Below are positions 1 through 6,865 of a stretch of DNA of 21,693 nt, piece after piece. The DNA is from an uncultured Collinsella sp. (lineage in GTDB: Bacteria; Actinomycetota; Coriobacteriia; Coriobacteriales; Coriobacteriaceae). The notes below the pieces were generated by a model that was given only the letters and a program-made list of their open reading frames with translations, ran no database searches and had not been told where the DNA came from. Each line of letters opens with the position of its first letter. Position 1 is the first letter of the stretch. The stretch covers positions 1 through 21,693 of the forward strand of contig CABUBS010000010.1 in the NCBI GenBank assembly GCA_902489855.1, read 5' to 3'. Made by a program: the position numbers and the translations under genes.

Positions 1-82
1 AGCGCAGACGCTCACCGGCAAGCAAACCCACGTCACCCGCCTCTCGAGCGACGTCTGCGATCGTAACGCGCTGTTTTGCCAC
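1..82 (-). CDS. LacI-family transcriptional regulator, N-terminal fragment
   Basis: Only the first 27 codons are present. The GTG start at 82 is preceded by GGAAGGAG. The protein begins VAKQRVTIADVAREAG, which is the first helix of a LacI-type helix-turn-helix. After this the usual second helix (V-S-x-x-T-V-S-x-x-L-N) is missing and reads DVGLLAGERLR instead. It is divergent from the PTS operon that starts at 498, so it is the natural candidate for the local repressor (inference). The loss of the recognition helix coincides with the window edge. On the plus strand the first ~39 bases encode AQTLTGKQTHVTR, which resembles the C-terminal end of LacI-family proteins, so bases 1 to ~37 may be an inverted chimeric piece rather than real gene sequence. 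Confidence 0.7.
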   Translation of the reverse strand, partial: MAKQRVTIADVAREAGDVGLLAGERLR

Positions 83-306
83 AGCGACTCCTTCCGACAG
101 ATGAGCATTTTCCAACATGATGACTTTGTGTCTTGGTGAAGGATACGCTTCGGTGAGCGGCTTTTTCCTTTCATATGAGTATGCAACAAATGCGGCATAC
201 GGGTGGGGTCGAAATTTGTGACCGGCATGCGCATCTGCCGTCTACCGAGAAAATCAAATACTTCTTGACTTTTGAAATCGAGGGCAAAATCGCAGGATTC
301 ATTTTT

Positions 307-335
307 GGTTAAACGCATAACTAAATCGCATAACC
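307..335. promoter_or_regulatory. Candidate LacI-type operator region
   Basis: TTAAACGCATAA (309-320) is an imperfect palindrome centred on CG, as is usual for LacI-family operators. CGCATAAC is repeated 13 bases further on. GGTTAAACGC (307-316) also has an inverted partner, GCGTTTACC, at 351-359. The site sits between the divergent LacI gene and the PTS operon, which is where its operator is expected. The assignment is inference from position and symmetry. Confidence 0.35.
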
Positions 336-367
336 AACGCTCTGACCTGCGCGTTTACCGAAATAAG

Positions 368-397
368 CTGGCATTAAGAAAAACGAGCACCTATATT
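368..397 (+). promoter_or_regulatory. Candidate promoter of the PTS operon
   Basis: CTGGCA (368-373) and TATATT (392-397) are separated by 18 bases and could serve as -35 and -10 boxes. This would give a leader of roughly 95 bases before the EIIBC start at 498. The -35 match is only moderate. Confidence 0.3.
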
Positions 398-497
398 GTT
401 CTTGTCGAAAAGACAGCAAGTCCAAACGGCAGGGGATGCTCCGGAGGCCTCCGCAAACGGTGTCTTGCGCACGCAACTCTATGAAAAGAGGGAAGCA

Positions 498-1970
498 ATG
501 AAGATCGTAGGCGTTGCCGCCTGTACTGTGGGTATCGCCCACACGTATATGGCCCAGAAGGCGATTCAGGATGAATGCGCCGCCCGTGGCATCGAGTGCA
601 AGGTCGAGGCTCAGGGTGGCCTGGGTATCGAGAATGAGCTCACGCAGGAAGACGTGGACTCCGCCGACCTGGTCCTGGAGTCCGTCGACGTGGGTGTCGA
701 GAACGAGGACCGTTTTGAGCAGAAGATGGCCGAGGGCAAGTTCCTGAAGGTCGGCACCTCGGATGTAATCGCCGATCCGGTAAAGATCATCGACCAGGCC
801 ATTGAGATCATCAAGGCGACGGGCGGCGCCGTTGACGCGCCCAAGGCCGAGGCCAAGGCAGAGAAGAAGGCCGTCTCCGCTGCCCCGCAGGCCCCGACAC
901 CGGCGTCCAAGCAGTCTATCTTTGCCGATCCTGGCAAGACGCTGCTCAATGCATTCAATACCGGCGTTTCCTATTTTATCCCCATCGTCGTTATCGGCGG
1001 CGTGTTTCTTGCCTTCTCGCTGGCATCCGGTACCGCCGGCGCCAACGGCATGGAGGTTACGAACCCGCTGATGGTGAGCCTTAACACCATCGGCATGGCC
1101 GGCATCTCCATGATGATCCCGGTGCTTGCGGCATACATCTCCTACTCGATGGCCGGCAAGCCCGCGCTCGCCCCCGGTTTTGTCCTGGGCTACCTGGTCA
1201 ACAACGCAGTCGTTACCCCTAACGGCAACAGCGTTTCGACCGGCTTCTTGGGCGCCATGATCATGGCGGTCATCTGCGGCTACTTTGTCCGCTGGATGAA
1301 GACCTGGAAGGTCAACAACACCATCCAGACCATCATGCCCATCCTGATCATCCCGATTCTGACCTCGCTTGTCCTGGGCATGGCCTATATCTACATCCTG
1401 GCCACGCCGCTTGGCTTTGTGATGGACTGGCTCACCGGCGTGCTCGGCAGCCTGCAGGGCGGTTCCGCAGTTGTCCTGGGTCTGGTCATTGGCGTTATGA
1501 CCGCCTTCGATATGGGTGGTCCCATCAACAAGACCGCCTCGACCTTCACCATGGCCATCATGGCCTCCGGCATCTATGGCCCCAACGGCATGTTCCGCGT
1601 CGCCGTCGCCATTCCCCCGATTGCCTGCGGCCTTGCTGCGCTCATCGCCAAGAACAAGTTCGATGACGCCGATCGCCAGATGGGTATCTCCGCACTGTTC
1701 ATGGGCTGCATCGGCATTACCGAGGGCGCTATCCCCTTCGCGGTCAAGGACCTTGGCCACACCCTGCCCGGCATCTGCATCGGCTCTGCCGTGGGCGCGG
1801 CGCTCGCCGCCTTCCAGGGTATCGACTGCTACGTCCCGCACGGTGGCTTTATCGTCGCCCTTGCCACCAACAACGTCGCGCTGTTCTGCCTGGACATCGT
1901 GATTGGCGCCGTGGTCGCCGCTGCAATCCTGATTGCCATGAAGCCCACGCTCGACAAGCAGGCCAAGTAA
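498..1970 (+). CDS. PTS system fructose-family EIIBC component
   Basis: This 490-residue membrane permease takes up a sugar and phosphorylates it, using phosphate passed from EIIA (the last gene of the operon). Residues 1 to ~100 are an EIIB domain with the phospho-cysteine C9 in the motif AACTVGIAHTYMA. An Ala/Lys/Pro-rich linker follows at ~112-140, then a EIIC domain with many hydrophobic segments and the motif DMGGPINKT at ~338. The ATG at 498 is preferred because GAGGGAAG lies just upstream and homology to EIIB begins exactly there; an in-frame TTG at 396 would add 34 residues without EIIB character. In well-known FruA EIIB domains the loop after the cysteine reads CPTG, whereas here it is CTVG. 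The family is clear; the actual sugar cannot be read from the sequence. Confidence 0.93.
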   Translation: MKIVGVAACTVGIAHTYMAQKAIQDECAARGIECKVEAQGGLGIENELTQEDVDSADLVLESVDVGVENEDRFEQKMAEGKFLKVGTSDVIADPVKIIDQAIEIIKATGGAVDAPKAEAKAEKKAVSAAPQAPTPASKQSIFADPGKTLLNAFNTGVSYFIPIVVIGGVFLAFSLASGTAGANGMEVTNPLMVSLNTIGMAGISMMIPVLAAYISYSMAGKPALAPGFVLGYLVNNAVVTPNGNSVSTGFLGAMIMAVICGYFVRWMKTWKVNNTIQTIMPILIIPILTSLVLGMAYIYILATPLGFVMDWLTGVLGSLQGGSAVVLGLVIGVMTAFDMGGPINKTASTFTMAIMASGIYGPNGMFRVAVAIPPIACGLAALIAKNKFDDADRQMGISALFMGCIGITEGAIPFAVKDLGHTLPGICIGSAVGAALAAFQGIDCYVPHGGFIVALATNNVALFCLDIVIGAVVAAAILIAMKPTLDKQAK

Positions 1971-1984
1971 ACCTTTAAGGACTC

Positions 1985-2045
1985 CGGTTGTGCGGAGGGA
2001 TGGATTTGACTCCGCACAACCGCCCCTACACAACAAAATCCATCC
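1985..2045 (+). promoter_or_regulatory. Intergenic RNA hairpin with possible pseudoknot
   Basis: A perfect 13-base inverted repeat (1985-1997 with 2010-2022, arm CGGTTGTGCGGAG) encloses a 12-base loop. Ten bases of this loop, GGATGGATTT (1998-2007), are exactly complementary to AAATCCATCC at 2036-2045, downstream of the stem. A second hairpin follows near 2057-2075 (GGGCCCA with TGGGTCCC, one bulge). No T-run follows, so this is not a plain terminator. It may stabilise or process the message between EIIBC and the GatZ-like gene. The pairing is seen; the role is inferred. Confidence 0.55.
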
Positions 2046-2114
2046 GTACTGATAGGGCCCACATCTGGGTCCCAGGGAACTTTTGTCAAAAATCCTCTGG
2101 AGAAGGAGAACAAA

Positions 2115-3389
2115 ATGTCCAACCTCACCATCCGCCAGGCCGTTCAGGGCATGCTCAAACTGCAGGATAGCGGCGATCACGCAACCATGGTCGGCATTGG
2201 CCCCATGAGCCCCAACCTGATTCAGGCCGTGTTCGAGCTTGCCAAGGACGAGGATTTCCCGCCCATGTTTATCGCCAGCCGCAACCAGGTCGATATGGAC
2301 GAGATGGGCGCCGGCTACGTCAACGGTTGGGACCAGACGCGCTTTGCCGCCGACATCAAGAAGGTCGCCGACGAGGTGGGTTACACCGGTCCGTACTACC
2401 TGTGCCGAGATCACGGCGGTCCGTGGCAGCGCGACGAGGAGCGTAACGCCCACCTGCCCGAGGACGAGGCCATGGAGCTCGCCCGCAAGTCCTTCGTCGC
2501 CGACATGGAGGCAGGCTTTGACCTGCTGATGGTCGACCCCACCAAGGATCCCTATCAGATCGGCAAGGTTATTCCGCTCGACGTGGTGCTTCGCCGCACG
2601 ATCGATCTTATCGACTACCTTGAGCAGTACCGTCGCGAGCATAACCTGCCCGAGGTCGCCTATGAGGTCGGTACCGAGGAGACCAATGGCGGCTTGACCT
2701 CTACCGATAAGTACGAGGAGTTCATTTCTCAGCTGCAGCCCGAGCTCGAGAAGCGCGGCTGCCCCATGCCCACCTTTATCGTCGGCCAGACCGGCACCCT
2801 TACCCGCTGGACGGAGCAGGTCGGTCACTACAACTTCAAGAACGCCCGCGAGCTTGCCGATATGGCCAAGCGCTATGGCGTGGGCCTGAAGGAGCACAAC
2901 GCCGACTATCTGGACGACGCGACGCTGCTCGAGCACATCCCGGCACACGTGACCGCCTCCAACGTCGCTCCGCAGTATGGCACCGAGGAGACCCGCGCCT
3001 ACCTCAAGCTCTGCGCCACCGAGCAGATCCTGGTCGACAACGGTCTGTGCGATGACCCCTCCGACCTGTATCACACGCTGCTGGTCAAGGCTATCAAGAC
3101 CGAGCGCTGGCGCAAGTGGATGACTGGCGACGACGTCAACCTGCAGGTCGATGACATCCTTGCCGACGATGAGCTCAGCCTGAAGATCCTGGATGTCTCC
3201 GGCCACTATGCGTTCAACGATCCCGAGGTCAAGGAGCAGGTCGAGAAGCTCTATCGCAACCTCGCTGCCCAGGACATCGACGGCAAGCGCTTTGTGATCG
3301 AGCACATCAAGCGCCCGATCAAGCAGTACGTCGTCGGTCTTAACCTCAAGGGCGTCACGACCCGCATCGAGGCCGCTCTTGCCGAGTAA
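2115..3389 (+). CDS. GatZ/KbaZ-family protein (tagatose-bisphosphate aldolase non-catalytic subunit-like)
   Basis: The 424-residue length and motifs fit the GatZ/KbaZ/AgaZ family: CRDHGGPWQRDEE at 97-109, DLLMVDPTKDP ending at 146, and EVGTEETNGGLT at ~184-195. In enterobacteria GatZ supports the class II aldolase GatY, but no GatY/KbaY gene is in this operon or window. Some GatZ-like proteins that lack GatY have been described as acting on ketose phosphates, for example as tagatose-6-phosphate/fructose-6-phosphate 4-epimerases, and such a role fits better here. The start at 2115 follows a strong GGAGAAGGAG site. Its position right after the permease suggests it handles the imported sugar phosphate. 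The family is confident; the exact reaction is not. Confidence 0.88.
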   Translation: MSNLTIRQAVQGMLKLQDSGDHATMVGIGPMSPNLIQAVFELAKDEDFPPMFIASRNQVDMDEMGAGYVNGWDQTRFAADIKKVADEVGYTGPYYLCRDHGGPWQRDEERNAHLPEDEAMELARKSFVADMEAGFDLLMVDPTKDPYQIGKVIPLDVVLRRTIDLIDYLEQYRREHNLPEVAYEVGTEETNGGLTSTDKYEEFISQLQPELEKRGCPMPTFIVGQTGTLTRWTEQVGHYNFKNARELADMAKRYGVGLKEHNADYLDDATLLEHIPAHVTASNVAPQYGTEETRAYLKLCATEQILVDNGLCDDPSDLYHTLLVKAIKTERWRKWMTGDDVNLQVDDILADDELSLKILDVSGHYAFNDPEVKEQVEKLYRNLAAQDIDGKRFVIEHIKRPIKQYVVGLNLKGVTTRIEAALAE

Positions 3390-3408
3390 GTAGCTTTTCC
3401 TACGCGAC

Positions 3409-3444
3409 GCCGGGCCTGGGGCATGTCCCAGCTGCAGGCCCGGC
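3409..3444 (+). other. GC-rich intergenic hairpin
   Basis: A perfect 10-base inverted repeat, GCCGGGCCTG (3409-3418) with CAGGCCCGGC (3435-3444), lies 20 bases after the GatZ-like stop codon. It directly precedes the terminator-like hairpin at 3447 and may help protect or terminate the upstream message. Confidence 0.6.
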
Positions 3445-3446
3445 AC

Positions 3447-3490
3447 ATGGGACAAAGGGGCAGTCCCTTTGTCCCATTCTTTTGAGTTTT
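3447..3490 (+). terminator. Rho-independent terminator-like hairpin inside the operon
   Basis: A 13-base perfect stem, ATGGGACAAAGGG (3447-3459) with CCCTTTGTCCCAT (3465-3477), has a 5-base loop and is followed by a T-rich tract (TTCTTTTGAGTTTT). It sits between the GatZ-like and transaldolase genes, so it would reduce transcription of the downstream genes unless it is read through or another promoter exists. Confidence 0.7.
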
Positions 3491-3513
3491 AGCTTCCTTT
3501 GAAGGGGTTCACC

Positions 3514-4197
3514 ATGAAGTTCTTTATCGATACCGCCAATCTGGACGAGATTGCCGAGGCCAAGAGCTGGGGCTGCCTGGCCGGTGTTACCACCAACCCG
3601 TCCCTGTACGCCAAGACCGGCGGCAAGCTTGCCGACTTTGAGCCCCATATGCTCAAGATTGCCGAGCTCTGCGAGGGTCTGCCCGTGTCTGCCGAGTCCA
3701 CCGCGACTACTGCCGAGGGCATGATCGAGGAGGGCAAGCGTCTTGCCGCCCTCGCTCCCAACATCGTGGTTAAGCTTCCCGTGTGCGAGGCCGGCCTTGC
3801 CGCCTGCCGCGCCCTGGCCGACGCAGGTGTGCGCGTCAACATGACGCTTGTTTTCTCGCCGACCCAGGCCTTGATGGCCGCCAACGCCGGCGCTCGCTAC
3901 ATCAGCCCGTTTGTGGGGCGCTTCGATGACATCGCCGAGGACGGTATCTCGCAGCTCGACAATGTTGTGACTTGCATCAAGAACTATGACTGGACCGGCA
4001 AGAACGTCGACGACACCGTTGAGATCATCACCGCTTCGGTCCGCACGCCCAACCATGTGACCCAGGCGGCGCTGCTTGGTGCCGACATTGCGACCGTTCC
4101 CATGGCCGCTCTTAAGAAATGCTTGCATCACCCGCTGACCGACCAGGGCCTTGCCTCTTTTGAGGCTGATTGGCAGAAGGTCGTCGCTCAGGCTTAA
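3514..4197 (+). CDS. tal: Transaldolase, TalC/FSA small-type family
   Basis: The 227-residue protein MKFFIDTANLDEI... belongs to the small transaldolase / fructose-6-phosphate aldolase family. The Schiff-base lysine is K87 in NIVVKLPV. At the positions that separate aldolase from transaldolase activity it has Glu61 (VSAEST; Gln59 in E. coli FsaA) and Phe133 (SPFVGR; Tyr131 in FsaA). Glu plus Phe is the transaldolase pattern, so it should transfer the dihydroxyacetone unit between sugar phosphates rather than act as a free aldolase. The ATG at 3514 is chosen because homology starts there; an in-frame start 15 bases upstream is less likely. It lies between the GatZ-like gene and split transketolase, completing a non-oxidative pentose phosphate module. 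Confidence 0.92.
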   Translation: MKFFIDTANLDEIAEAKSWGCLAGVTTNPSLYAKTGGKLADFEPHMLKIAELCEGLPVSAESTATTAEGMIEEGKRLAALAPNIVVKLPVCEAGLAACRALADAGVRVNMTLVFSPTQALMAANAGARYISPFVGRFDDIAEDGISQLDNVVTCIKNYDWTGKNVDDTVEIITASVRTPNHVTQAALLGADIATVPMAALKKCLHHPLTDQGLASFEADWQKVVAQA

Positions 4198-4208
4198 CGA
4201 GTGGATTG

Positions 4209-4237
4209 CCCCGGCATCGCGTCATCCGGTGCCGGGG
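4209..4237 (+). terminator. Intergenic hairpin before transketolase
   Basis: CCCCGGCA (4209-4216) pairs with TGCCGGGG (4230-4237) and is followed by TTGTTCTC. This resembles a weak terminator or attenuator in the 63-base gap between transaldolase and transketolase. Confidence 0.5.
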
Positions 4238-4260
4238 TTGTTCTCAAGAGAGGAATTCGT

Positions 4261-5091
4261 ATGACCAACCAGGAGCTGGCAAAGGTCGCCAATGAGGTCA
4301 GGAAGGGTGTCGTGACTGCGGTTCACGCGGCCAAGTCGGGACATCCGGGTGGATCGCTCGGTGCTGCCGACATCATGACGTATCTGTACTTTGAGGAAAT
4401 GAATATCGATCCTGCTGACCCTCACAAGGCCGATCGCGATCGCTTTGTGCTCTCCAAGGGTCACGCGGCGCCGGGCCTGTATTCGGTGTTGGCAAATCGC
4501 GGCTATTTTCCCGTCGAAGAGCTCGAGACGCTCCGCCATATTGGCAGCCGACTGCAGGGCCATCCCAACATGAACGACACCCCGGGCATCGATATGTCCA
4601 CCGGATCGCTCGGTCAGGGTATCTCCGCCGCGGTTGGAATGGCACTCGCCGCAAAGCACTGGGGTGACAGCTACCGCGTCTACACGTTGCTGGGCGACGG
4701 CGAGTGCGAGGAGGGCCAGGTGTGGGAGGCGGCCATGTTTGCCGGCAACCATGCGCTCGACAATCTTGTTGCCGTCGTCGACCACAACGGCTTGCAGATT
4801 GACGGCACGATCGATGAGGTCAACTCGGCCATGCCGCTCGCTGACAAGTTCCGCGCCTTTAAGTGGCATGTGATCGAGCTAGCCGATGGCAACGACATGA
4901 CACAGATTGAGGCGGCTTTCGCCGAGGCTCGTGAGGTGACCGGCGTGCCCGTCGCTATCATCGCCGAGACGGTGAAGGGCAAAGGCGTCTCCTTTATGGA
5001 GAACCAGGTTGGCTGGCATGGCAAGGCGCCCAACGATGAACAGTTTGAGCAGGCCATGGCCGAGCTTGCGGCAGCAGGAGAGGAGCTCTAA
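4261..5091 (+). CDS. Transketolase, N-terminal (thiamine diphosphate) subunit
   Basis: The 276-residue protein carries the PP/cofactor-binding half of transketolase. It has SGHPGGSLG with H28, KGHAAPGLY with H68, and the thiamine diphosphate motif starting GDGECEEGQ at 145 with the closing N176. A start at 4261 follows AGAGAGGAATTC; an in-frame ATG at 4201 region lacks a ribosome site and homology. Its TAA overlaps the ATG of the next gene by one base (TAATG), which indicates translational coupling and equal amounts of both halves. Split transketolases occur widely in Gram-positive bacteria and archaea; related pairs act on other ketose phosphates, for example in apiose catabolism, so the substrate here may not be the classical one. 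Confidence 0.93.
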   Translation: MTNQELAKVANEVRKGVVTAVHAAKSGHPGGSLGAADIMTYLYFEEMNIDPADPHKADRDRFVLSKGHAAPGLYSVLANRGYFPVEELETLRHIGSRLQGHPNMNDTPGIDMSTGSLGQGISAAVGMALAAKHWGDSYRVYTLLGDGECEEGQVWEAAMFAGNHALDNLVAVVDHNGLQIDGTIDEVNSAMPLADKFRAFKWHVIELADGNDMTQIEAAFAEAREVTGVPVAIIAETVKGKGVSFMENQVGWHGKAPNDEQFEQAMAELAAAGEEL

Positions 5092-6029
5092 TGGCAGAGG
5101 TCAAAAAAGTCGCCACGCGCGTAAGCTACGGCGAGGCGCTCGTCGAGCTGGGCAATGAGCACGATGACTTTGTAGTGCTCGATGCCGACCTGGCTGCCGC
5201 TACGCAGACGGGTAAGTTTAAGGCTGCGCACCCTGAGCGCTTCTACGATGCCGGCATTGCCGAGAGCAACTTGATGGGGCTCGCCGCCGGCATTGCGACC
5301 ACGGGCCACGTCGCCTTTGCGAGCACCTTTGCCATGTTCGCCGCCGGCCGCGCGTACGAACAAGTGCGTAATTCCATTGGCTATCCGCACCTTAACGTCA
5401 AAATCGGTGCCACGCATGCGGGTATCTCGGTCGGTGAAGACGGCGCCACGCATCAGTGCTGCGAGGACATCGCGCTCATGCGCACGATCCCGGGTATGAC
5501 GGTAATCGTTCCCGCCGATGACATCGAGGCTCGCGCTTGCGTGCGCGCCGCCTATGAGTTTGAGGGACCGGTCTACATGCGCTTCGGACGCCTGGCAACG
5601 CCGGTCATTAACGATCACGAGGACTATGAGTTCAAGATTGGTCGCGGCGTGGTCGTGCGCGAGGGGTCCGATGTGACCATCATCGCTTGTGGCCTTATGG
5701 TCGCCGAGGCGCTTGAGGCTGCCGAGGCGCTCGCTGCCGATGGTATCGATGCCGAGGTCATCAATATGCACACGATCAAGCCGCTTGATGAGCGCCTGGT
5801 GGTTGCCAGCGCCAAGAAGACCGGTCGTGTGGTCACTGCCGAGGAGCATTCGATTATCGGTGGTCTTGGCGAGGCCGTGGCCTCGGTGCTCGCGGAGCAG
5901 CATCCGGTGCCGATGCGTCGCGTCGGCGTGCGCGATGTGTATGGCGAGTCCGGCCCTGCGGTCGATTTGCTGCACAAGTACGGTTTGGACGCCGACGGCA
6001 TCGAAGCTGCGGTCAGGTCCGTGTTGTAA
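5091..6029 (+). CDS. Transketolase, C-terminal subunit
   Basis: The 312-residue protein contains the pyrimidine-binding and C-terminal domains of transketolase. The conserved catalytic glutamate is E58 in the motif GIAESNLMGLAAG. The motif THAGISVGEDGATHQ near 110 and the C-terminal nucleotide-like domain (VNMHTIKPLDE-type segment, here VINMHTIKPLDE) are also present. It starts within the stop codon of the N-terminal subunit gene, and GCAGGAGAGGAG upstream provides the ribosome site. Together the two proteins form one active enzyme that moves two-carbon ketol units between sugar phosphates. Confidence 0.93.
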   Translation: MAEVKKVATRVSYGEALVELGNEHDDFVVLDADLAAATQTGKFKAAHPERFYDAGIAESNLMGLAAGIATTGHVAFASTFAMFAAGRAYEQVRNSIGYPHLNVKIGATHAGISVGEDGATHQCCEDIALMRTIPGMTVIVPADDIEARACVRAAYEFEGPVYMRFGRLATPVINDHEDYEFKIGRGVVVREGSDVTIIACGLMVAEALEAAEALAADGIDAEVINMHTIKPLDERLVVASAKKTGRVVTAEEHSIIGGLGEAVASVLAEQHPVPMRRVGVRDVYGESGPAVDLLHKYGLDADGIEAAVRSVL

Positions 6030-6040
6030 GGAAGGTTTCC

Positions 6041-6493
6041 ATGGGATTTGTATCTGCCAACCAAGTGACAATCGGGTATACCGCCGCCTCGCGCGAGGAC
6101 GCCCTACATTATTTGTCCGAGCAGGCCATCGAGCTCGGCTTTGCCGATGACGCATCTGCCGTAGAGGCCGCCTTCATTGCTCGCGAGAACGAGGCCGAGA
6201 CCGGCCTTGTCGCCGGTTTTGCCGTTCCGCATGCCAAAAGCGACGCGATCCACACGCCGGGCGTTGCCGTGCTTAAACTGACCGAGCCCGTTGAATGGCC
6301 GAGCTTCGATGGGGTGCCCGTCGATGTTGCGCTCGCGCTGTACGTGCCTGCCGGCGAGGCTGGAACCACGCATCTGCGCCTGCTCTCCAAGGCTGCCGTA
6401 ATGCTGATGGACGCCGGCTTCCGCGACAAGGTGCGCGCGAGCACCGATCCCGTTGAGATTGCGGAGCTCATCAATAGCGGACTCGAAGACTAG
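6041..6493 (+). CDS. PTS system fructose-family EIIA component
   Basis: This 150-residue cytoplasmic protein accepts phosphate from HPr and passes it to EIIB (the first gene of the operon). The phospho-histidine is H64 in GFAVPHAKSD, the standard motif of the fructose/mannitol EIIA family. Its ATG lies 12 bases after the transketolase stop and is preceded by AAGGAAGG. Placing EIIA at the far end of the operon from EIIBC ties the metabolic genes between them to the transported sugar. A strong terminator follows at 6536. Confidence 0.95.
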   Translation: MGFVSANQVTIGYTAASREDALHYLSEQAIELGFADDASAVEAAFIARENEAETGLVAGFAVPHAKSDAIHTPGVAVLKLTEPVEWPSFDGVPVDVALALYVPAGEAGTTHLRLLSKAAVMLMDAGFRDKVRASTDPVEIAELINSGLED

Positions 6494-6535
6494 AACGGTC
6501 ATCCCGTTCAATCAATCGATCCTTCTCCAAGGAAA

Positions 6536-6580
6536 AGGGCCGCGACGCCATATAGGTGTCGCGGCCCTGTTTGCGTTTCC
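6536..6580 (+). terminator. Rho-independent terminator of the PTS operon
   Basis: AGGGCCGCGACGCC (6536-6549) pairs with GGTGTCGCGGCCCT (6555-6568) through a five-base ATATA loop with one G-T pair. GTTTGCGTTT follows. It lies 43 bases after the EIIA stop. Confidence 0.85.
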
Positions 6581-6623
6581 CCAGATAAAACCTGCCAAAA
6601 TAAACCTATCCCTTTTTGGCAGG
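6576..6623 (+). repeat. Interspersed palindromic repeat, copy A
   Basis: About 48 bases that start TTTCCCCAGATAAAACCTGC and end TTTTTGGCAGG. The inner arms CCTGCCAAAA (6591-6600) and TTTTGGCAGG (6614-6623) form a perfect 10-base hairpin. Three further copies are at 7051, 10160 (inverted) and 12336. It directly follows the operon terminator. Confidence 0.85.
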
Positions 6624-6696
6624 CTAATCGTGAGTTATTTCACCGCAACTTAGGGCACGGTTAGGAAGTGTGCACCTTAAAGAGTGGAGCCCTTGA

Positions 6697-6865
6697 TTAG
6701 AGAGGTCGCGCTCATCTCTCTAAATGTCTCTCTAAAGAGAAGGTTGGTTAGAGAGATAGCATTAGGCAATCTAGTAGCGAATTCGATACATCTCTCTTAA
6801 TGTCTCTCTAAAACAAGGCGCTTATCTCTCTAAAGTTAGAGAGATAAGCGCCTTGTTTTAGAGAG
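6697..6865. repeat. Cluster of nine CTCTCTAA / TTAGAGAG octamers
   Basis: Octamer CTCTCTAA occurs at 6716, 6728, 6804 and 6826, with a one-base-longer variant CTCTCTTAA at 6792. Its reverse complement TTAGAGAG occurs at 6697, 6748, 6836 and 6858. The block CATCTCTCTWAATGTCTCTC is present twice (6713 and 6789), each time followed by TTAGAGAGATA, so the structure looks like a duplicated unit. Several pairs can fold as hairpins. No gene overlaps it. This could be an array of protein-binding sites, a structured RNA or a small mobile remnant; none is established. Confidence 0.85.

Larger units (their letters stand above)
83..497. other. Divergent intergenic control region of the PTS operon
   Basis: This 415-base stretch has no convincing gene. 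It holds a GTATGC/GCATAC inverted repeat at 179-200 and two direct copies of CGCATAAC at 314-321 and 327-334. The outer arms GGTTA (307-311) and TAACC (331-335) are inverted to each other. Near the 3' end are a 12-base perfect palindrome, CGGAGGCCTCCG, at 442-453 and a small hairpin, TTGCG-CA-CGCAA, at 465-476, both likely in the 5' untranslated leader of the operon. Confidence 0.6.

Noticed and set aside
321..3455. A 1,044-codon open frame on the minus strand
   Set aside because: It lies opposite EIIBC and the GatZ-like gene, which have clear family motifs and ribosome sites. Its composition is the usual mirror of high-GC coding sequence and it has no domain.
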